Source: Methyloversatilis universalis FAM5 (GTDB taxonomy: Bacteria; Pseudomonadota; Gammaproteobacteria; Burkholderiales; Rhodocyclaceae). From it: a DNA stretch of 64,000 nucleotides. The first letter of the stretch is position 1. The number at the start of each line of letters is the position of its first letter. Under the pieces are notes generated by a model. That model saw only the letters and a program-made list of their open reading frames with translations. It had not been told where the DNA came from and made no database searches. Location of the stretch: contig NZ_AFHG01000053.1 in the NCBI RefSeq assembly GCF_000214035.2, forward strand, positions 1-64,000, written 5' to 3'. Positions 8,697 to 20,119 of the stretch are shown here, piece after piece. A program made the position numbers and the translations under genes.

Positions 8697-9301
8697 AGAG
8701 GAATCAGGTCTGCGCACAGCGCGGCACGGACCGCCTGCGGCAGGGCGCCGGATCGCGCCGGATAGTGCGCGTGATCCACCCCTGCCGACAGTGCCGCACC
8801 CGCTGCGAGCGCCCTTCTCATTTCATCCGTCAGTTCGAATCTCAGGAAATGTACCGCCGAAGTCTTGAGCGCGTCGCTGCGCGGAAGATCTTCGTCGGCA
8901 ATCGCATGCACCGGCGCGTGCCCATCCACCTGCAGCCAGACCGCGTGTTCGACACCGACCAGCCGGGACAGCCACTGCCGGCGCTGCAGTGCATCATCGT
9001 AACCGATGAGCATGCTGGCTTTCAGATTGCTGCCGCCGGGCACCAGCGGCGCATAGGCGGCAATCTCCTGATGGATGCCGTCCTCTTCGAAAATGCGCTC
9101 GATACGCAGCATTTCCTGTATCTGGTAAAGCACCGTCAGTGCATCCTCGAACTGCAGCACGACGTGGTCGCCGAGCGCCACCGTGCGCATCTTCTTGTGG
9201 GCGATCACCCGACGACGGAAAGCCGGCCGCTCACGCGCGTACTGCTCGAGGCTGAGCAGCTTGTTGCGCAGCATCGCCGGCACTGAGGAGGCACCCGGCA
9301 C
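8693..9301 (-). CDS. DUF3501 family protein
   Basis: The function is unknown. The 202-residue protein has the DUF3501 opening LLSLEQYARERPAFRRRVIAHKK, followed by a block rich in acidic residues (QIQEMLRIERIFEEDGI) that is typical of the family. The start is uncertain: GTG at 9301 is used here; ATG at 9274 would remove nine residues without touching the domain. In many proteobacteria DUF3501 genes sit beside a rubrerythrin gene and a heterodisulfide-reductase-like Fe-S oxidoreductase. Here the rubrerythrin gene lies directly upstream but the Fe-S gene is missing. Confidence 0.8.
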   Translation of the reverse strand: MPGASSVPAMLRNKLLSLEQYARERPAFRRRVIAHKKMRTVALGDHVVLQFEDALTVLYQIQEMLRIERIFEEDGIHQEIAAYAPLVPGGSNLKASMLIGYDDALQRRQWLSRLVGVEHAVWLQVDGHAPVHAIADEDLPRSDALKTSAVHFLRFELTDEMRRALAAGAALSAGVDHAHYPARSGALPQAVRAALCADLIPL

Positions 9302-9303
9302 AT

Positions 9304-9723
9304 TCAATCCAGCAACTCGTCCAGCGCGCGCTTGAACCGGTTGGCGTGCGACCGCTCTGCCTTGGCCAGCGTTTCGAACCAGTCCGCCACCTCGTCGAAT
9401 CCTTCCTCCCGCGCGGTGCGCGCCATGGCCGGATACATATCGCTGTACTCGTGCGTTTCGCTGGCGATCGACGCTTTCAGGTTGTCGCGCGTACTGCCGA
9501 TCGGCAGGCCGCTCACCGGGTCGCCGCAGTGCTCGAGGTACTCGAGATGACCGTGCGCATGGCCGGTCTCGCCCTCCGCGGTCGAGCGGAAAACCGCGGC
9601 GACATCGCTCTGGCCCTCGATGTCGGCCTTGGCAGCGAAATACAGATAGCGCCTGTTCGCCTGCGCCTCGCTGGCGAAGGCCTCTTTCAGATGAGCTTCG
9701 GTTCGGGATCCCTTGAGCGGCAT
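9304..9723 (-). CDS. rubrerythrin family di-iron protein
   Basis: Rubrerythrins are non-haem di-iron peroxidases that detoxify hydrogen peroxide. The 139 residues form only the four-helix ferritin-like part, with iron-ligand motifs EAQANRRY, EGETGHAHGH, ETHEYSDMYP and KAERSHANRF; the C-terminal rubredoxin domain of classical rubrerythrins is absent. I chose ATG 9723 (MPLKGSRT) because GGAGGA sits about 8 bp upstream, whereas the ATG two codons earlier is too close to it. It is followed with almost no gap by DUF3501, a conserved partnership. Confidence 0.88.
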   Translation of the reverse strand: MPLKGSRTEAHLKEAFASEAQANRRYLYFAAKADIEGQSDVAAVFRSTAEGETGHAHGHLEYLEHCGDPVSGLPIGSTRDNLKASIASETHEYSDMYPAMARTAREEGFDEVADWFETLAKAERSHANRFKRALDELLD

Positions 9724-9792
9724 CGTCATTTCCTCCGGCCCGGTCGTACGGCGGGCGCCCACGACCCGTTGCCGAAGGATAGCCCCGACCGC

Positions 9793-10380
9793 TCAGGAAG
9801 ACGAGTGCGAGTGCAGCGGATCGACCACATCCGTCGCAGGCGGTGTCATGGCTGGCGGTTCGCCCTCCAGACCGGTCGGTCGCGAGGTCGCGCCGCGCGG
9901 ACGGGCCGGGCGGAAAGCCAGACGCGCCAGTTCGGTCAGCGCCTGCTGATAGACCTGACGCTTGAACTCGATGACCGAATCAAGCGGGATCCAGTAGTCG
10001 CTCCAGCGCCAGGCGTCGAACTCCGGATGATCGGTGGCGCGCAGACAGACGTCACAGTCGCGCCCGACCATGCGCAGCAGATACCAGATCTGCTTCTGGC
10101 CACGGTAGGCGCTGCGCCACTCCCGCCGCACCCAGTTACGCGGCACGTCGTAACGCAGCCAGTCGCGGGTGCGGCCGACAATGCGCACGTGCTCCGGACG
10201 CAAACCCAGTTCCTCCCAGAGCTCCCGGTACATCGCCTGCTCTGGCGATTCACCGTGGTTGATGCCGCCCTGCGGAAACTGCCAGGCGTGTTCGCCTATG
10301 CGCTTGCCCCAGAAGACCTCGTTGCGCGCATTGATCAGAATGATGCCGACGTTCGGGCGGTACCCTTCCCGGTCGAGCAT
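9793..10380 (-). CDS. rppH: RNA pyrophosphohydrolase
   Basis: RppH removes pyrophosphate from 5'-triphosphate mRNAs and so starts RNase E-dependent decay. The 195-residue protein has the full Nudix box at 38-60 ([20 protein letters not shown] followed by LG) and the RppH-type start [15 protein letters not shown]. The C-terminal 35 residues, rich in Pro, Arg and Ser, are variable in the family. It is divergent from proS with about 145 bp between, the usual betaproteobacterial arrangement. Confidence 0.95.
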   Translation of the reverse strand: MLDREGYRPNVGIILINARNEVFWGKRIGEHAWQFPQGGINHGESPEQAMYRELWEELGLRPEHVRIVGRTRDWLRYDVPRNWVRREWRSAYRGQKQIWYLLRMVGRDCDVCLRATDHPEFDAWRWSDYWIPLDSVIEFKRQVYQQALTELARLAFRPARPRGATSRPTGLEGEPPAMTPPATDVVDPLHSHSSS

Positions 10381-10525
10381 GGTTGGACCTGCTTGGTGAA
10401 ATTTTCCACGGATTCTTCCACATTTCGGGGCTGAATTGAAGCGAGGCAGCCAGTCGGGGCCGACGCGCGCGAAACCGCTAGAATCATGGGTTTATTGACC
10501 GATCCGCAGCGGACGCCGACTTTTC

Positions 10526-12247
10526 ATGCACGCCAGCAAATTCTTCATTTCCACGCTCAAGGAAGCGCCCTCCGACGCCGAGGTCGTATCGCACAAGCTC
10601 ATGACCCGCGCCGGCATGATCCGCAAGCTTGCCGGCGGCATCTACAACTACATGCCGCTGGGGCTGCGGGTGATCCGCAAGATCGAGGCCATCATTCGCG
10701 ACGAGATGAACCGCGCCGGCGCCATCGAACTGCTGATGCCGCTGATCCAGCCGGCCGAGCTGTGGCAGGAAACCGGCCGCTGGGACAAGATGGGCCCGGA
10801 AATGCTGCGGGTGAAGGACAGGCACGATCGCGACTTCATCATCCAGCCGACCTCGGAAGAGGTGGTGACCGACATCGCCCGCGCAGAGATCCACAGCTGG
10901 CGCCAGCTGCCGAAGAATTTCTATCACATCCAGACCAAGTTCCGCGACGAGCGCCGGCCGCGCTTCGGCGTGATGCGGGGGCGCGAATTCACGATGAAGG
11001 ACGCCTACTCCTTCGACCGTGACGATGAAGCCGCAGGCCGCAGCTACGACATCATGTTCGATGCCTACATGCGCATCTTCCGTCGGCTGGGCCTCGAATT
11101 CCGCGCGGTCGCGGCCGACACCGGTGCCATCGGCGGTTCGCGCAGCCACGAATTCCAGGTGATCGCCGATACCGGCGAGGACCTGATCGCCTGGTGCCCG
11201 GATTCCGACTACGCCGCCAACATCGAACTGGCTCAGGCCAGTGCGCTGATCGCCGAACGCGCCGCGCCGGCCCAGGCGCTCGCGAAGGCGCCCACGCCGG
11301 GTACCGTCCGCTGCGAGGACGTCGCCGCCCTGCTCGCCCTGCCGCTGGACCGCACGGTCAAGTCCATCGTGCTGGCGACCGATAAGGAAGGCAAGACCGA
11401 GCTGTGGCTGCTCATGCTGCGTGGTGACCACGAACTGAACGAAGTGAAGGCATCGAAGCTGGCCGGCCTGAAGGAAGGTTTCCGCTTCGCGACCGAAGCG
11501 GAAATCTTCGAGCACTTCGGCTGCAAGCCGGGCTACCTGGGGCCGGTCGGCCTGAAGAAGCCGGTGCACGTGATCGCCGACCTGACGGTGGCCAATATGA
11601 GCGATTTCGTGACCGGCGCCAACGAGGTCGACGCCCACCTGACCGGGGTGAACTGGGGCCGCGACCTGCAGGAACCGGAGGCGGTGGCGGATCTGCGCAA
11701 CGTGGTCGAAGGCGACCCTTCACCGGACGGCAAGGGCCGGCTGTCGATACAGCGCGGCATCGAGGTGGGCCATGTGTTCTTCCTCGGCACCAAATATTCG
11801 GAAGCGATGAACTGCACCTATCTCGACGAAACCGGCAAGCCGCGCACCATGGTGATGGGCTGCTACGGCATCGGTGTGACCCGCCTGGTCGGCGCCGCGA
11901 TCGAGCAGAACCATGACGAGCGCGGGATCATCTGGCCGCAGTCGATCGCCCCGTTCGAAGTGGTCATCTGCCCGGTGGGCTGGAGCAAGTCGGAACAGGT
12001 GCGCGAAACCGCCACGCGTCTGTACGCCGAGCTGACCGCAGCCGGCTTCGACGTCATGCTCGACGACCGCGACGAGCGCCCGGGCGTCATGTTCGCTGAC
12101 TGGGAACTGATCGGCGTGCCGCACCGGATCACGGTGGGCGAGCGCGGCCTGAAGGAAGGCGTGATCGAGTACCAGAACCGGCGTGACGCGGCGGCGCAGA
12201 AGGTGGCGCCGGACGCGGTGCGCGCACTGCTGGGCGAGCCGGCCTGA
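10526..12247 (+). CDS. proS: prolyl-tRNA synthetase
   Basis: This class II synthetase charges tRNA-Pro. The 573-residue protein is the bacterial type: catalytic motifs including [20 protein letters not shown] (motif 2) and [13 protein letters not shown] (motif 3), with an inserted YbaK-like editing domain between them (about 225-400) and a C-terminal anticodon-binding domain (about 470-565). Start [15 protein letters not shown] is standard. A TAGAAT at about 10480 may be the -10 of its promoter. The next gene starts 3 bp after its stop. Confidence 0.97.
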   Translation: MHASKFFISTLKEAPSDAEVVSHKLMTRAGMIRKLAGGIYNYMPLGLRVIRKIEAIIRDEMNRAGAIELLMPLIQPAELWQETGRWDKMGPEMLRVKDRHDRDFIIQPTSEEVVTDIARAEIHSWRQLPKNFYHIQTKFRDERRPRFGVMRGREFTMKDAYSFDRDDEAAGRSYDIMFDAYMRIFRRLGLEFRAVAADTGAIGGSRSHEFQVIADTGEDLIAWCPDSDYAANIELAQASALIAERAAPAQALAKAPTPGTVRCEDVAALLALPLDRTVKSIVLATDKEGKTELWLLMLRGDHELNEVKASKLAGLKEGFRFATEAEIFEHFGCKPGYLGPVGLKKPVHVIADLTVANMSDFVTGANEVDAHLTGVNWGRDLQEPEAVADLRNVVEGDPSPDGKGRLSIQRGIEVGHVFFLGTKYSEAMNCTYLDETGKPRTMVMGCYGIGVTRLVGAAIEQNHDERGIIWPQSIAPFEVVICPVGWSKSEQVRETATRLYAELTAAGFDVMLDDRDERPGVMFADWELIGVPHRITVGERGLKEGVIEYQNRRDAAAQKVAPDAVRALLGEPA

Positions 12248-12249
12248 AG

Positions 12250-12861
12250 ATGAAGCGTCTGACTGCGACCGTCGTGCTTTCGCTGGCCCTGGCGGCCGGC
12301 GGGGCGCACGCGTCGCAGCAGTACGAACCATTGGCCGACAGCGTACGTGCAGCACTGCATCTGGCCATCAGCGACCGCGCCGCCCCCGACCTGCCGGCCT
12401 TCTCCTCGCCACAGAAGCAGATGTGGCTGCGCACGATGTCGGACCGTCTGGCGAAACGGATGCCGGACGAGGCCGGGCGCATGGAATTCCTGAAGACCGT
12501 GCATTACGAGGCCACCCGCGCCGGCCTCGACCCGCAGTTGGTGCTCGGCCTGATACAGGTCGAGAGCGGCTTCCGGAAGTACGCGCTGTCCAGCGCCGGC
12601 GCGCGCGGCTACATGCAGGTGATGCCGTTCTGGATCAAGCTGATCGGCAACGAGGACAGCAACCTCTTTCACCTGCGCACCAATCTGCGCTTCGGCTGCA
12701 CCATCCTCCGCCACTATCTGGACATCGAGAAGGGCAACCTCTTCCGCGCGCTGGGCCGTTACAACGGCAGTCTGGGCAAGGCGGCATACCCGAACATGGT
12801 GCGCGGCGCCTGGGAACGCCACTGGTCGTGGCCGGAAATGACTGCGGCCAGCAATCCCTGA
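12250..12861 (+). CDS. lytic transglycosylase (SLT family)
   Basis: This family cleaves the peptidoglycan glycan strand to give 1,6-anhydro-MurNAc ends. The 203-residue protein starts with a signal peptide (MKRLTATVVLSLALAAGGAHA). The SLT domain (about 85-190) has the catalytic glutamate E105 in QVESGFRK, then GARGYMQVMPFW and RYNGSLGK. No lipobox cysteine is seen, so it is probably soluble in the periplasm. It lies 2 bp after proS and likely shares its transcript. Its product is the substrate lineage of anmK in this window. Confidence 0.92.
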   Translation: MKRLTATVVLSLALAAGGAHASQQYEPLADSVRAALHLAISDRAAPDLPAFSSPQKQMWLRTMSDRLAKRMPDEAGRMEFLKTVHYEATRAGLDPQLVLGLIQVESGFRKYALSSAGARGYMQVMPFWIKLIGNEDSNLFHLRTNLRFGCTILRHYLDIEKGNLFRALGRYNGSLGKAAYPNMVRGAWERHWSWPEMTAASNP

Positions 12862-13482
12862 TCAGCCCCCCGACAGCAGGCGCCACTCGGTCACCCAGGC
12901 CACCAGTTCGGCCAGCGAGCCGGCGCGCATCTTGTCCATCACCCGCGCACGGTGCTGTTCCACGGTCTTGCTGCTGATGCCGAGGCCGGCCGCAATTTCG
13001 GCGTTCGACGCGCCGGCCACGACCCGGTCCAGCACCGCGCGCTCGCGCGGCGTCAGCGCGGCGAGCGCATCACCGATCCGCTGCAGCCGGCGTCGTCGGG
13101 CCTCTGCGTCGGCCGCACGGGTGAGCGCCTCCGCCACCCTCAGCCGCAGCACGCCCACTTCGATCGGCGCCACCAGGAAATCCAGCGCGCCACCGCGCAT
13201 CGCACGCACCGCGTCGGCCACTTCACAGGGGCCGGACACGAAGATGCGGAAAGCCCGATGGGCGATGGTGCTCAGACTGTCCTGCACCGGCTGGCCGTCC
13301 GGCCCGCGCAGCGAAGCTTTCAGCACGATGCAGGCGGCGCGCTCCAGCGATTCGCGCTCCTGCAGCAGCGGGGCCAGCCCGGCAAAGCCGCGCACGTCGG
13401 CATCCAGCACCGACAGCGCCTGACACAGCGCACGACGCATGGCCACGTCGTCATCCAGCACGCACACCAGCGGGCGCGCCAT
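12862..13482 (-). CDS. FixJ-type response regulator lacking the phosphoacceptor aspartate
   Basis: The protein has 206 residues: a receiver-like domain (1-120) and a LuxR-type helix-turn-helix (about 140-200; LTPRERAVLDRVVAG, NAEIAAGLGISSKTVEQHR). The acidic triad DDD at 10-12 is kept. The normal phosphoacceptor stretch (LDxRMPGMSG type) reads CIVLKASLRGPDG, placing lysine 55 where aspartate should be, and the usual KP motif reads VAPIE. It therefore probably cannot be activated by aspartyl phosphorylation. No histidine kinase is adjacent. It is convergent with the transglycosylase with no gap. ATG 13482 is preferred over the GTG one codon earlier. Confidence 0.85.
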   Translation of the reverse strand: MARPLVCVLDDDVAMRRALCQALSVLDADVRGFAGLAPLLQERESLERAACIVLKASLRGPDGQPVQDSLSTIAHRAFRIFVSGPCEVADAVRAMRGGALDFLVAPIEVGVLRLRVAEALTRAADAEARRRRLQRIGDALAALTPRERAVLDRVVAGASNAEIAAGLGISSKTVEQHRARVMDKMRAGSLAELVAWVTEWRLLSGG

Positions 13483-13503
13483 CACGTCGTGCTCCGCCGC
13501 AGA

Positions 13504-14859
13504 TCAGCGCATGCCGGGCAGCATGCCCTTCATGCCGCGCATCATTTTCTGCATGCCACCCTTGGAGAACTGCTTCATCATTTTCTGCGTCTGCTCGAAC
13601 TGGTTCAGCAGGCGGTTCACTTCCTGCACCGAGGTGCCGGAGCCGGCCGCGATGCGGCGCTTGCGGTTGGCCTTGATCAGTTCGGGCTTGCTGCGTTCGG
13701 CCGGCGTCATGGAATTGATGATGCCTTCGATGCGACGGATCGCCTTGTCGTCGGCGCCGCCCTGCATCTGCTGCGCGGCACCGGCGAACTGCGCCGGCAG
13801 CTTGTCCATCAGCGCCGACAGGCCGCCCATCTTGCGCATCTGCGCGATCTGGGTCTTGAAGTCATTCAGGTCGAAACCCTTGCCGCTCTTGAGCTTCTGC
13901 GCGAATTCCTTGGCCTGGTCCTCATCGACCTGGCGGCGGGCCTCCTCGACCAGGCCCATGATGTCGCCCATGCCGAGAATGCGCGATGCCATGCGCTGCG
14001 GATGGAATTCCTCCAGCCCGGTCAGCTTTTCGCCGACGCCGGCGAACTTCAGCGGCGCACCGGTCACGTGGCGCACCGACAGCGCCGCGCCGCCGCGGGC
14101 GTCACCGTCCAGCTTGGTCAGCACCACGCCGGTCAGCGGCAGCGCGTCCTTGAAGGCCTTGGCGGTATTGACCGCATCCTGACCCAGCATGGCGTCGACC
14201 ACGAACAGCGTTTCGATCGGGTTGATCGCCTGATGCAGCGCGCGGATTTCATCCATCATCGCCTGGTCGATCGCCAGACGGCCTGCGGTATCGACCAGCA
14301 GCACGTCGAAATAGCGGGTTTTCGCGAACTCGACGGCGGCGCGGGCGATATCGACCGGCTTCTGGTCTGGCGTCGACGGGAAGAATTCGGCGCCGGCCTG
14401 ACCGGTGACCGTACGCAGCTGTTCGATGGCGGCCGGACGGTAGACGTCGCAGGACACCGTCAGCACCTTCTTCTTCTGCGTCTCCTTCAGCCACTTGGCC
14501 AGCTTGCCCACGGTCGTGGTCTTGCCGGCACCCTGCAGACCGGCCATCAGCACGATGGCCGGCGGCTGGGTGGCGAAATTGAGGCTGGCGGTGGCACCGC
14601 CCATCAGTGCGGCCAGTTCGTCGTGCACCACGCCGACCAGGGCCTGACCCGGGGTCAGTGAGCCCACCACCTCCTGTCCGACCGCCTTTTCGCGGATGCG
14701 CGCTACAAGGTCCTTCACCACGGGCAGCGCGACGTCCGCCTCGAGCAGGGCCATGCGCACCTCGCGCAGCATGTCCGAAATGTTCTCGTCGGTCAGACGG
14801 GCCTGCCCGCGCAAGGTCTTGACGACTTTGGCGAGCCGTTGGGTCAGGTTGTCCAGCAT
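13504..14859 (-). CDS. ffh: signal recognition particle protein
   Basis: Ffh binds 4.5S RNA and nascent membrane-protein signals and docks at FtsY. The 451-residue protein has the N domain, the GTPase G domain (GLQGAGKTTTVGKLAKW; DTAGRL; TKLDGDARGG) and a methionine-rich M domain ending with GGMQKMMRGMKGMLPGM. Length and order are normal. It is divergent from the CcsA-like gene, a conserved pairing. Confidence 0.98.
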   Translation of the reverse strand: MLDNLTQRLAKVVKTLRGQARLTDENISDMLREVRMALLEADVALPVVKDLVARIREKAVGQEVVGSLTPGQALVGVVHDELAALMGGATASLNFATQPPAIVLMAGLQGAGKTTTVGKLAKWLKETQKKKVLTVSCDVYRPAAIEQLRTVTGQAGAEFFPSTPDQKPVDIARAAVEFAKTRYFDVLLVDTAGRLAIDQAMMDEIRALHQAINPIETLFVVDAMLGQDAVNTAKAFKDALPLTGVVLTKLDGDARGGAALSVRHVTGAPLKFAGVGEKLTGLEEFHPQRMASRILGMGDIMGLVEEARRQVDEDQAKEFAQKLKSGKGFDLNDFKTQIAQMRKMGGLSALMDKLPAQFAGAAQQMQGGADDKAIRRIEGIINSMTPAERSKPELIKANRKRRIAAGSGTSVQEVNRLLNQFEQTQKMMKQFSKGGMQKMMRGMKGMLPGMR

Positions 14860-14896
14860 GGGAGAGCGGCAGGCGCCTTGGGTTAAACTGAGGTCA

Positions 14897-15703
14897 ATGA
14901 TTCTAATCGAACTGCTTCCTTCCGCCCTCTATGCGGCGCTGGCGTTCTGGTTCATGCGGCCGGCAGCGGACGGCCGGCGCGCCGGCGTGACCACGCTGCG
15001 TACCGGCGCACTCGCTGCGACGCTGCTGATCCACGCCGCCGTGCTGGCGCTGGAAATTTTCCCCGAGGGGCGCATGCGCTTCGGCGCCGGGGACGCGCTG
15101 GCGGTCATGACCTGGCTGGCCCTGGTGTTCTACTGGGTGGAGAGCCTGTCATCCCGACTGGACGGCCTGCACATGCTGGCCCTGCCTGCGGCCGCGCTGT
15201 GCGCCGCGGTGCCGGTCATCTGGCCCGGCCGGCACGACATCGGGAATGCGGACACCCTGCTGTTCCGCGCTCATTTCGTGATGGCGATGACCGCCTACAG
15301 CCTGTTTACGCTGGCCGCCCTGCACGCCATGCTGATGTCAGCGGTCGAGCGCAACCTGCACCGCGGGCGACTGATCCGGCTGCTGGACAGCATGCCGCCG
15401 CTGCTGGTGATGGAAGGCCTGCTGTTCCGCCTGATCACCATCGCCTTCGTGCTGCTGACCGCCACGCTGGTGACCGGCATCGCCTTCTCGGAACAGGTGT
15501 TCGGAAAGCCGCTTTCGTTCAATCACAAGACCGTGTTCGCGCTGCTGGCCTGGCTGGTGTTCGGCACCCTGCTGGCCGGCCGCCACTTCCGGGGCTGGCG
15601 CGGGCGACTGGCGCTGCGCTGGACGCTGGGCGGATTCTTCACGCTGCTGCTCGCCTACATCGGCACACAGTTCGTACTCGAAGTCGTGCTCGGGCGCGGC
15701 TGA
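14897..15703 (+). CDS. CcsA/YpjD-like inner-membrane protein (cytochrome c assembly family)
   Basis: The 268-residue protein is almost wholly hydrophobic with about eight predicted transmembrane segments and belongs to the CcmF/CcsA-like cytochrome c assembly family. It is the short YpjD-type form that sits beside ffh in many proteobacteria, whose role is not firmly known. Histidines such as those in RAHFVMAMTAYS and FNHKTVFALLAW could be haem ligands by family analogy. ATG at 14897 starts MILIELLPSAL directly with the first membrane helix. The CorC-like gene begins 6 bp after its stop. Confidence 0.85.
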   Translation: MILIELLPSALYAALAFWFMRPAADGRRAGVTTLRTGALAATLLIHAAVLALEIFPEGRMRFGAGDALAVMTWLALVFYWVESLSSRLDGLHMLALPAAALCAAVPVIWPGRHDIGNADTLLFRAHFVMAMTAYSLFTLAALHAMLMSAVERNLHRGRLIRLLDSMPPLLVMEGLLFRLITIAFVLLTATLVTGIAFSEQVFGKPLSFNHKTVFALLAWLVFGTLLAGRHFRGWRGRLALRWTLGGFFTLLLAYIGTQFVLEVVLGRG

Positions 15704-15709
15704 ACTTTC

Positions 15710-16984
15710 ATGGATGAAATATCGCTCTCCACCCAGCTGATCGTGCTGGGGGTGCTGCTGGTGCTGTCCGGCTTCTTCTCGATGGCGGAAACGTCCATGA
15801 TGGCCGCCAACCGCTTCCGGCTGAAGGCGGCCGCACAGTCCGGATCGCGCGGCGCGCAGCGGGCGCTCGACCTGCTGGCACAGACCGACAAACTGCTCGG
15901 CGTCATCCTGCTGTTCAACAATCTGATCAACGCCGCCGCGGCGACGATGACCGGCGTGATCGCGATCGACCTGTTCGGCGACGGCGAACTGGCGCTGGGT
16001 ATGGGCACGCTGCTCATCACCTTCATGATCCTGGTGTTCTCGGAAATCACGCCCAAGGTGGTGGGCGCCGGCTACGCCAACGCGATCGCGCCCATCGTCG
16101 CCTTCATTCTGGTGCCGCTGCTCAAGGTGTTCTACCCGGTGGTGTGGACGGTCAACCTGTTCGTGTCGGCGCTGCTGAAGATCACGCGGCTGCAACCGGG
16201 CGGTGCAGACGAGGGGCAGACCCTTTCGGCGGACGAACTGCGGGCGCTGATGACCGAATCCGGGCACTTCATCCCGGCCGCCCACCGGCGCATCCTGATC
16301 AATCTGTTCGAACTTGAGGATGTGACAGTCGAGGACGTGATGACGCCGCGCAGCCAGATCGAGGCCATCGATCTGGAACAACCGCTGGACGTGATACAGC
16401 ACCAGATCGCCACCAGCCACCACGGCCGGGTGCCGGTGTTCGAGGGCGACCTCGACCGGGTTCTGGGCGTGCTGCCGCAGCGGCGGGTGGTGAGCGCGCT
16501 GTCGGCCGGCGAACTGGACCAGGACGAAATACGCGGCCTGCTGACCAAGCCCTATTTCGTACCGGCCGCAACGCCGCTCTACAGCCAGCTGCAGTTCTTC
16601 CAGGAAAACAGGCAGCGGCTGGCGCTGGTGGTCAATGAATACGGCGAGGTGGATGGGCTGGTGACGCTGGAAGACATCATCGAAGAGATCGTCGGCAAGT
16701 TCACCACCGGCCAGCCCGGCAGCACGCAGAGCCTGGGCTGGAACGAGGACGGCAGCGTGATCGTCGATGGCGGGCGCAGCCTGCGGGAACTGAATGGCAG
16801 GCTGGGCCTCAACCTGCCGCTGGACGGGCCGAAAACGCTGAACGGACTGGTGCTCGAGCATCTGCAGGACATCCCGGAATCGGGCCTGTCACTGCGCGTC
16901 GGGACGGTCGCCATGGAAATCCTGCACACCGAAGACCGCATGGTGCGCAGCGTACGACTGTTCAGGCCCCAGGACGGGCAGTGA
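15710..16984 (+). CDS. CNNM/CorC-type transporter-associated protein (HlyC/CorC family)
   Basis: The 424 residues are ordered as an N-terminal CNNM/DUF21 membrane domain (about 1-190, with GFFSMAETSMMAANR and FSEITPKVVG), a pair of CBS domains (about 200-330, MTPRSQIEAID and LVVNEYGEVDGLVTLEDI) and a C-terminal CorC_HlyC domain. Members are linked to magnesium or cobalt efflux; the ion cannot be told from sequence. It is tightly spaced after the CcsA-like gene, so the two are probably co-transcribed. Confidence 0.92.
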   Translation: MDEISLSTQLIVLGVLLVLSGFFSMAETSMMAANRFRLKAAAQSGSRGAQRALDLLAQTDKLLGVILLFNNLINAAAATMTGVIAIDLFGDGELALGMGTLLITFMILVFSEITPKVVGAGYANAIAPIVAFILVPLLKVFYPVVWTVNLFVSALLKITRLQPGGADEGQTLSADELRALMTESGHFIPAAHRRILINLFELEDVTVEDVMTPRSQIEAIDLEQPLDVIQHQIATSHHGRVPVFEGDLDRVLGVLPQRRVVSALSAGELDQDEIRGLLTKPYFVPAATPLYSQLQFFQENRQRLALVVNEYGEVDGLVTLEDIIEEIVGKFTTGQPGSTQSLGWNEDGSVIVDGGRSLRELNGRLGLNLPLDGPKTLNGLVLEHLQDIPESGLSLRVGTVAMEILHTEDRMVRSVRLFRPQDGQ

Positions 16985-17096
16985 GCGAACACGGCGGCCG
17001 CTCAGGTTACGGCCGGACAAACCGTTTACAGATCAAGCCCGAATCGTCATCATCGAAGACGATACTTCAACACTGACCCCGGTTTTTCCACACATC

Positions 17097-18812
<1,716 letters not shown>

Positions 18813-18874
18813 TATGAACGACGCCGCGCGTCGCGTCCGCCCACGCAGCGGACTTATCCGGCAAGGAGCTTGAT

Positions 18875-20107
18875 TTGGCCACCGCAACCCGCCCCGCACG
18901 CAAGGACAGCGGTTCCAAGGAAACCGTCTTCAACTGGGAAGGCAAGGACAAAACGGGCAAGCTGGTGCGCGGAGAAATGCGCGCTGGCGGCGAAGCCATG
19001 GTGCAGGCCACGCTGCGGCGTCAGGGCATCATGGTCACCAAGGTCAAGAAGCGCAGCTTCGGCCGCGGCGGCAAGGTGACCGAAAAGGACATCACGCTAT
19101 TCACCCGCCAGCTGGCCACCATGATGAAGGCGGGCGTCCCGCTGCTGCAGGCCTTCGACATCGTCGGCAAGGGTGCGGGCAATCGTGCGGTATCCAAGCT
19201 GCTCGGCGACATCCGGCTGGAGGTGGAATCCGGTTCCAGTCTGAACCAGGCTTTCCGCAAGTACCCTCAGCACTTCGACCAGCTGTTCTGCAACCTGGTC
19301 GCCGCCGGCGAACAGGCCGGTATCCTGGATGGCCTGCTCGACCGTCTGGCCACCTATCGCGAAAAGATCCTGGCGATCAAGGGCAAGATCAAATCGGCGC
19401 TGTTTTATCCGACCGCAGTGATCGTTGTAGCCATCGTGATCACCGCCGTGATCATGATTTTCGTCATACCGGAGTTCAAGAAAGTGTTTGCGAGCTTCGG
19501 TGCCGATCTGCCCGCGCCCACGCTTTTCGTGATCGCGCTTTCGGATGCGTTCGTCGAATATTTCTGGCTGATTGCCTTGGTCGCAATCAGTGGCGGGGTG
19601 GCTTTCGCCTACACATTGAAACGTTCGATTCCGTTGCAGATCGCATTTGATCGCATGATGCTGAAGATCCCGGTGGTCGGCGAAATCTTGCGCAAGGCCA
19701 CCATCGCGCGCTGGGCCCGAACGCTTTCAACCATGTTCGCGGCCGGCGTGCCGCTGGTGGAAGCACTGGATTCAGTGGGCGGTGCGGCCGGCAATTACAT
19801 ATACAAGACCGCCACCAAGCAGATCCAGTCGGAAGTCAGCACCGGCAGCAGCCTGACTGTGGCCATGCAGAACACCAACGTTTTTCCGGTCATGGTGATC
19901 CAGATGGCGTCAATCGGCGAAGAATCCGGCCAGCTGGATTCGATGCTGTCCAAGGTGGCCGATTTCTTCGAACAGGAAGTCGATGATGCAGTCGAAGCGA
20001 TGTCCAGCCTGCTCGAGCCCATCATCATGGTGGTGCTCGGCACGCTGATCGGTGGCCTCATCATCGCCATGTACCTGCCCATTTTCAAGGTCGCTCAGTC
20101 GGTCTGA
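18875..20107 (+). CDS. pilC: type IV pilus inner-membrane platform protein PilC
   Basis: PilC is the membrane platform linking the PilB/PilT motors to the pilus base. The 410 residues show two T2SSF domains (about 75-198 and 280-400) of similar sequence (LFTRQLATMMKAGVPLLQAF and WARTLSTMFAAGVPLVEALD) and three hydrophobic helices, near 175-205, 225-250 and at the C-terminus (MVVLGTLIGGLIIAMYLPIF). The start is read as the ATG at 18875; a TTG two codons downstream has GGAG about 7 bp before it and is an alternative. Confidence 0.95.
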   Translation: MATATRPARKDSGSKETVFNWEGKDKTGKLVRGEMRAGGEAMVQATLRRQGIMVTKVKKRSFGRGGKVTEKDITLFTRQLATMMKAGVPLLQAFDIVGKGAGNRAVSKLLGDIRLEVESGSSLNQAFRKYPQHFDQLFCNLVAAGEQAGILDGLLDRLATYREKILAIKGKIKSALFYPTAVIVVAIVITAVIMIFVIPEFKKVFASFGADLPAPTLFVIALSDAFVEYFWLIALVAISGGVAFAYTLKRSIPLQIAFDRMMLKIPVVGEILRKATIARWARTLSTMFAAGVPLVEALDSVGGAAGNYIYKTATKQIQSEVSTGSSLTVAMQNTNVFPVMVIQMASIGEESGQLDSMLSKVADFFEQEVDDAVEAMSSLLEPIIMVVLGTLIGGLIIAMYLPIFKVAQSV

Positions 20108-20119
20108 CCTTAGGCCCAC

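Noticed and set aside
13504-14661. Long plus-strand frame opposite ffh
   Set aside because: It is His/Gln-rich and without a recognisable fold; the opposite strand is a complete SRP GTPase.
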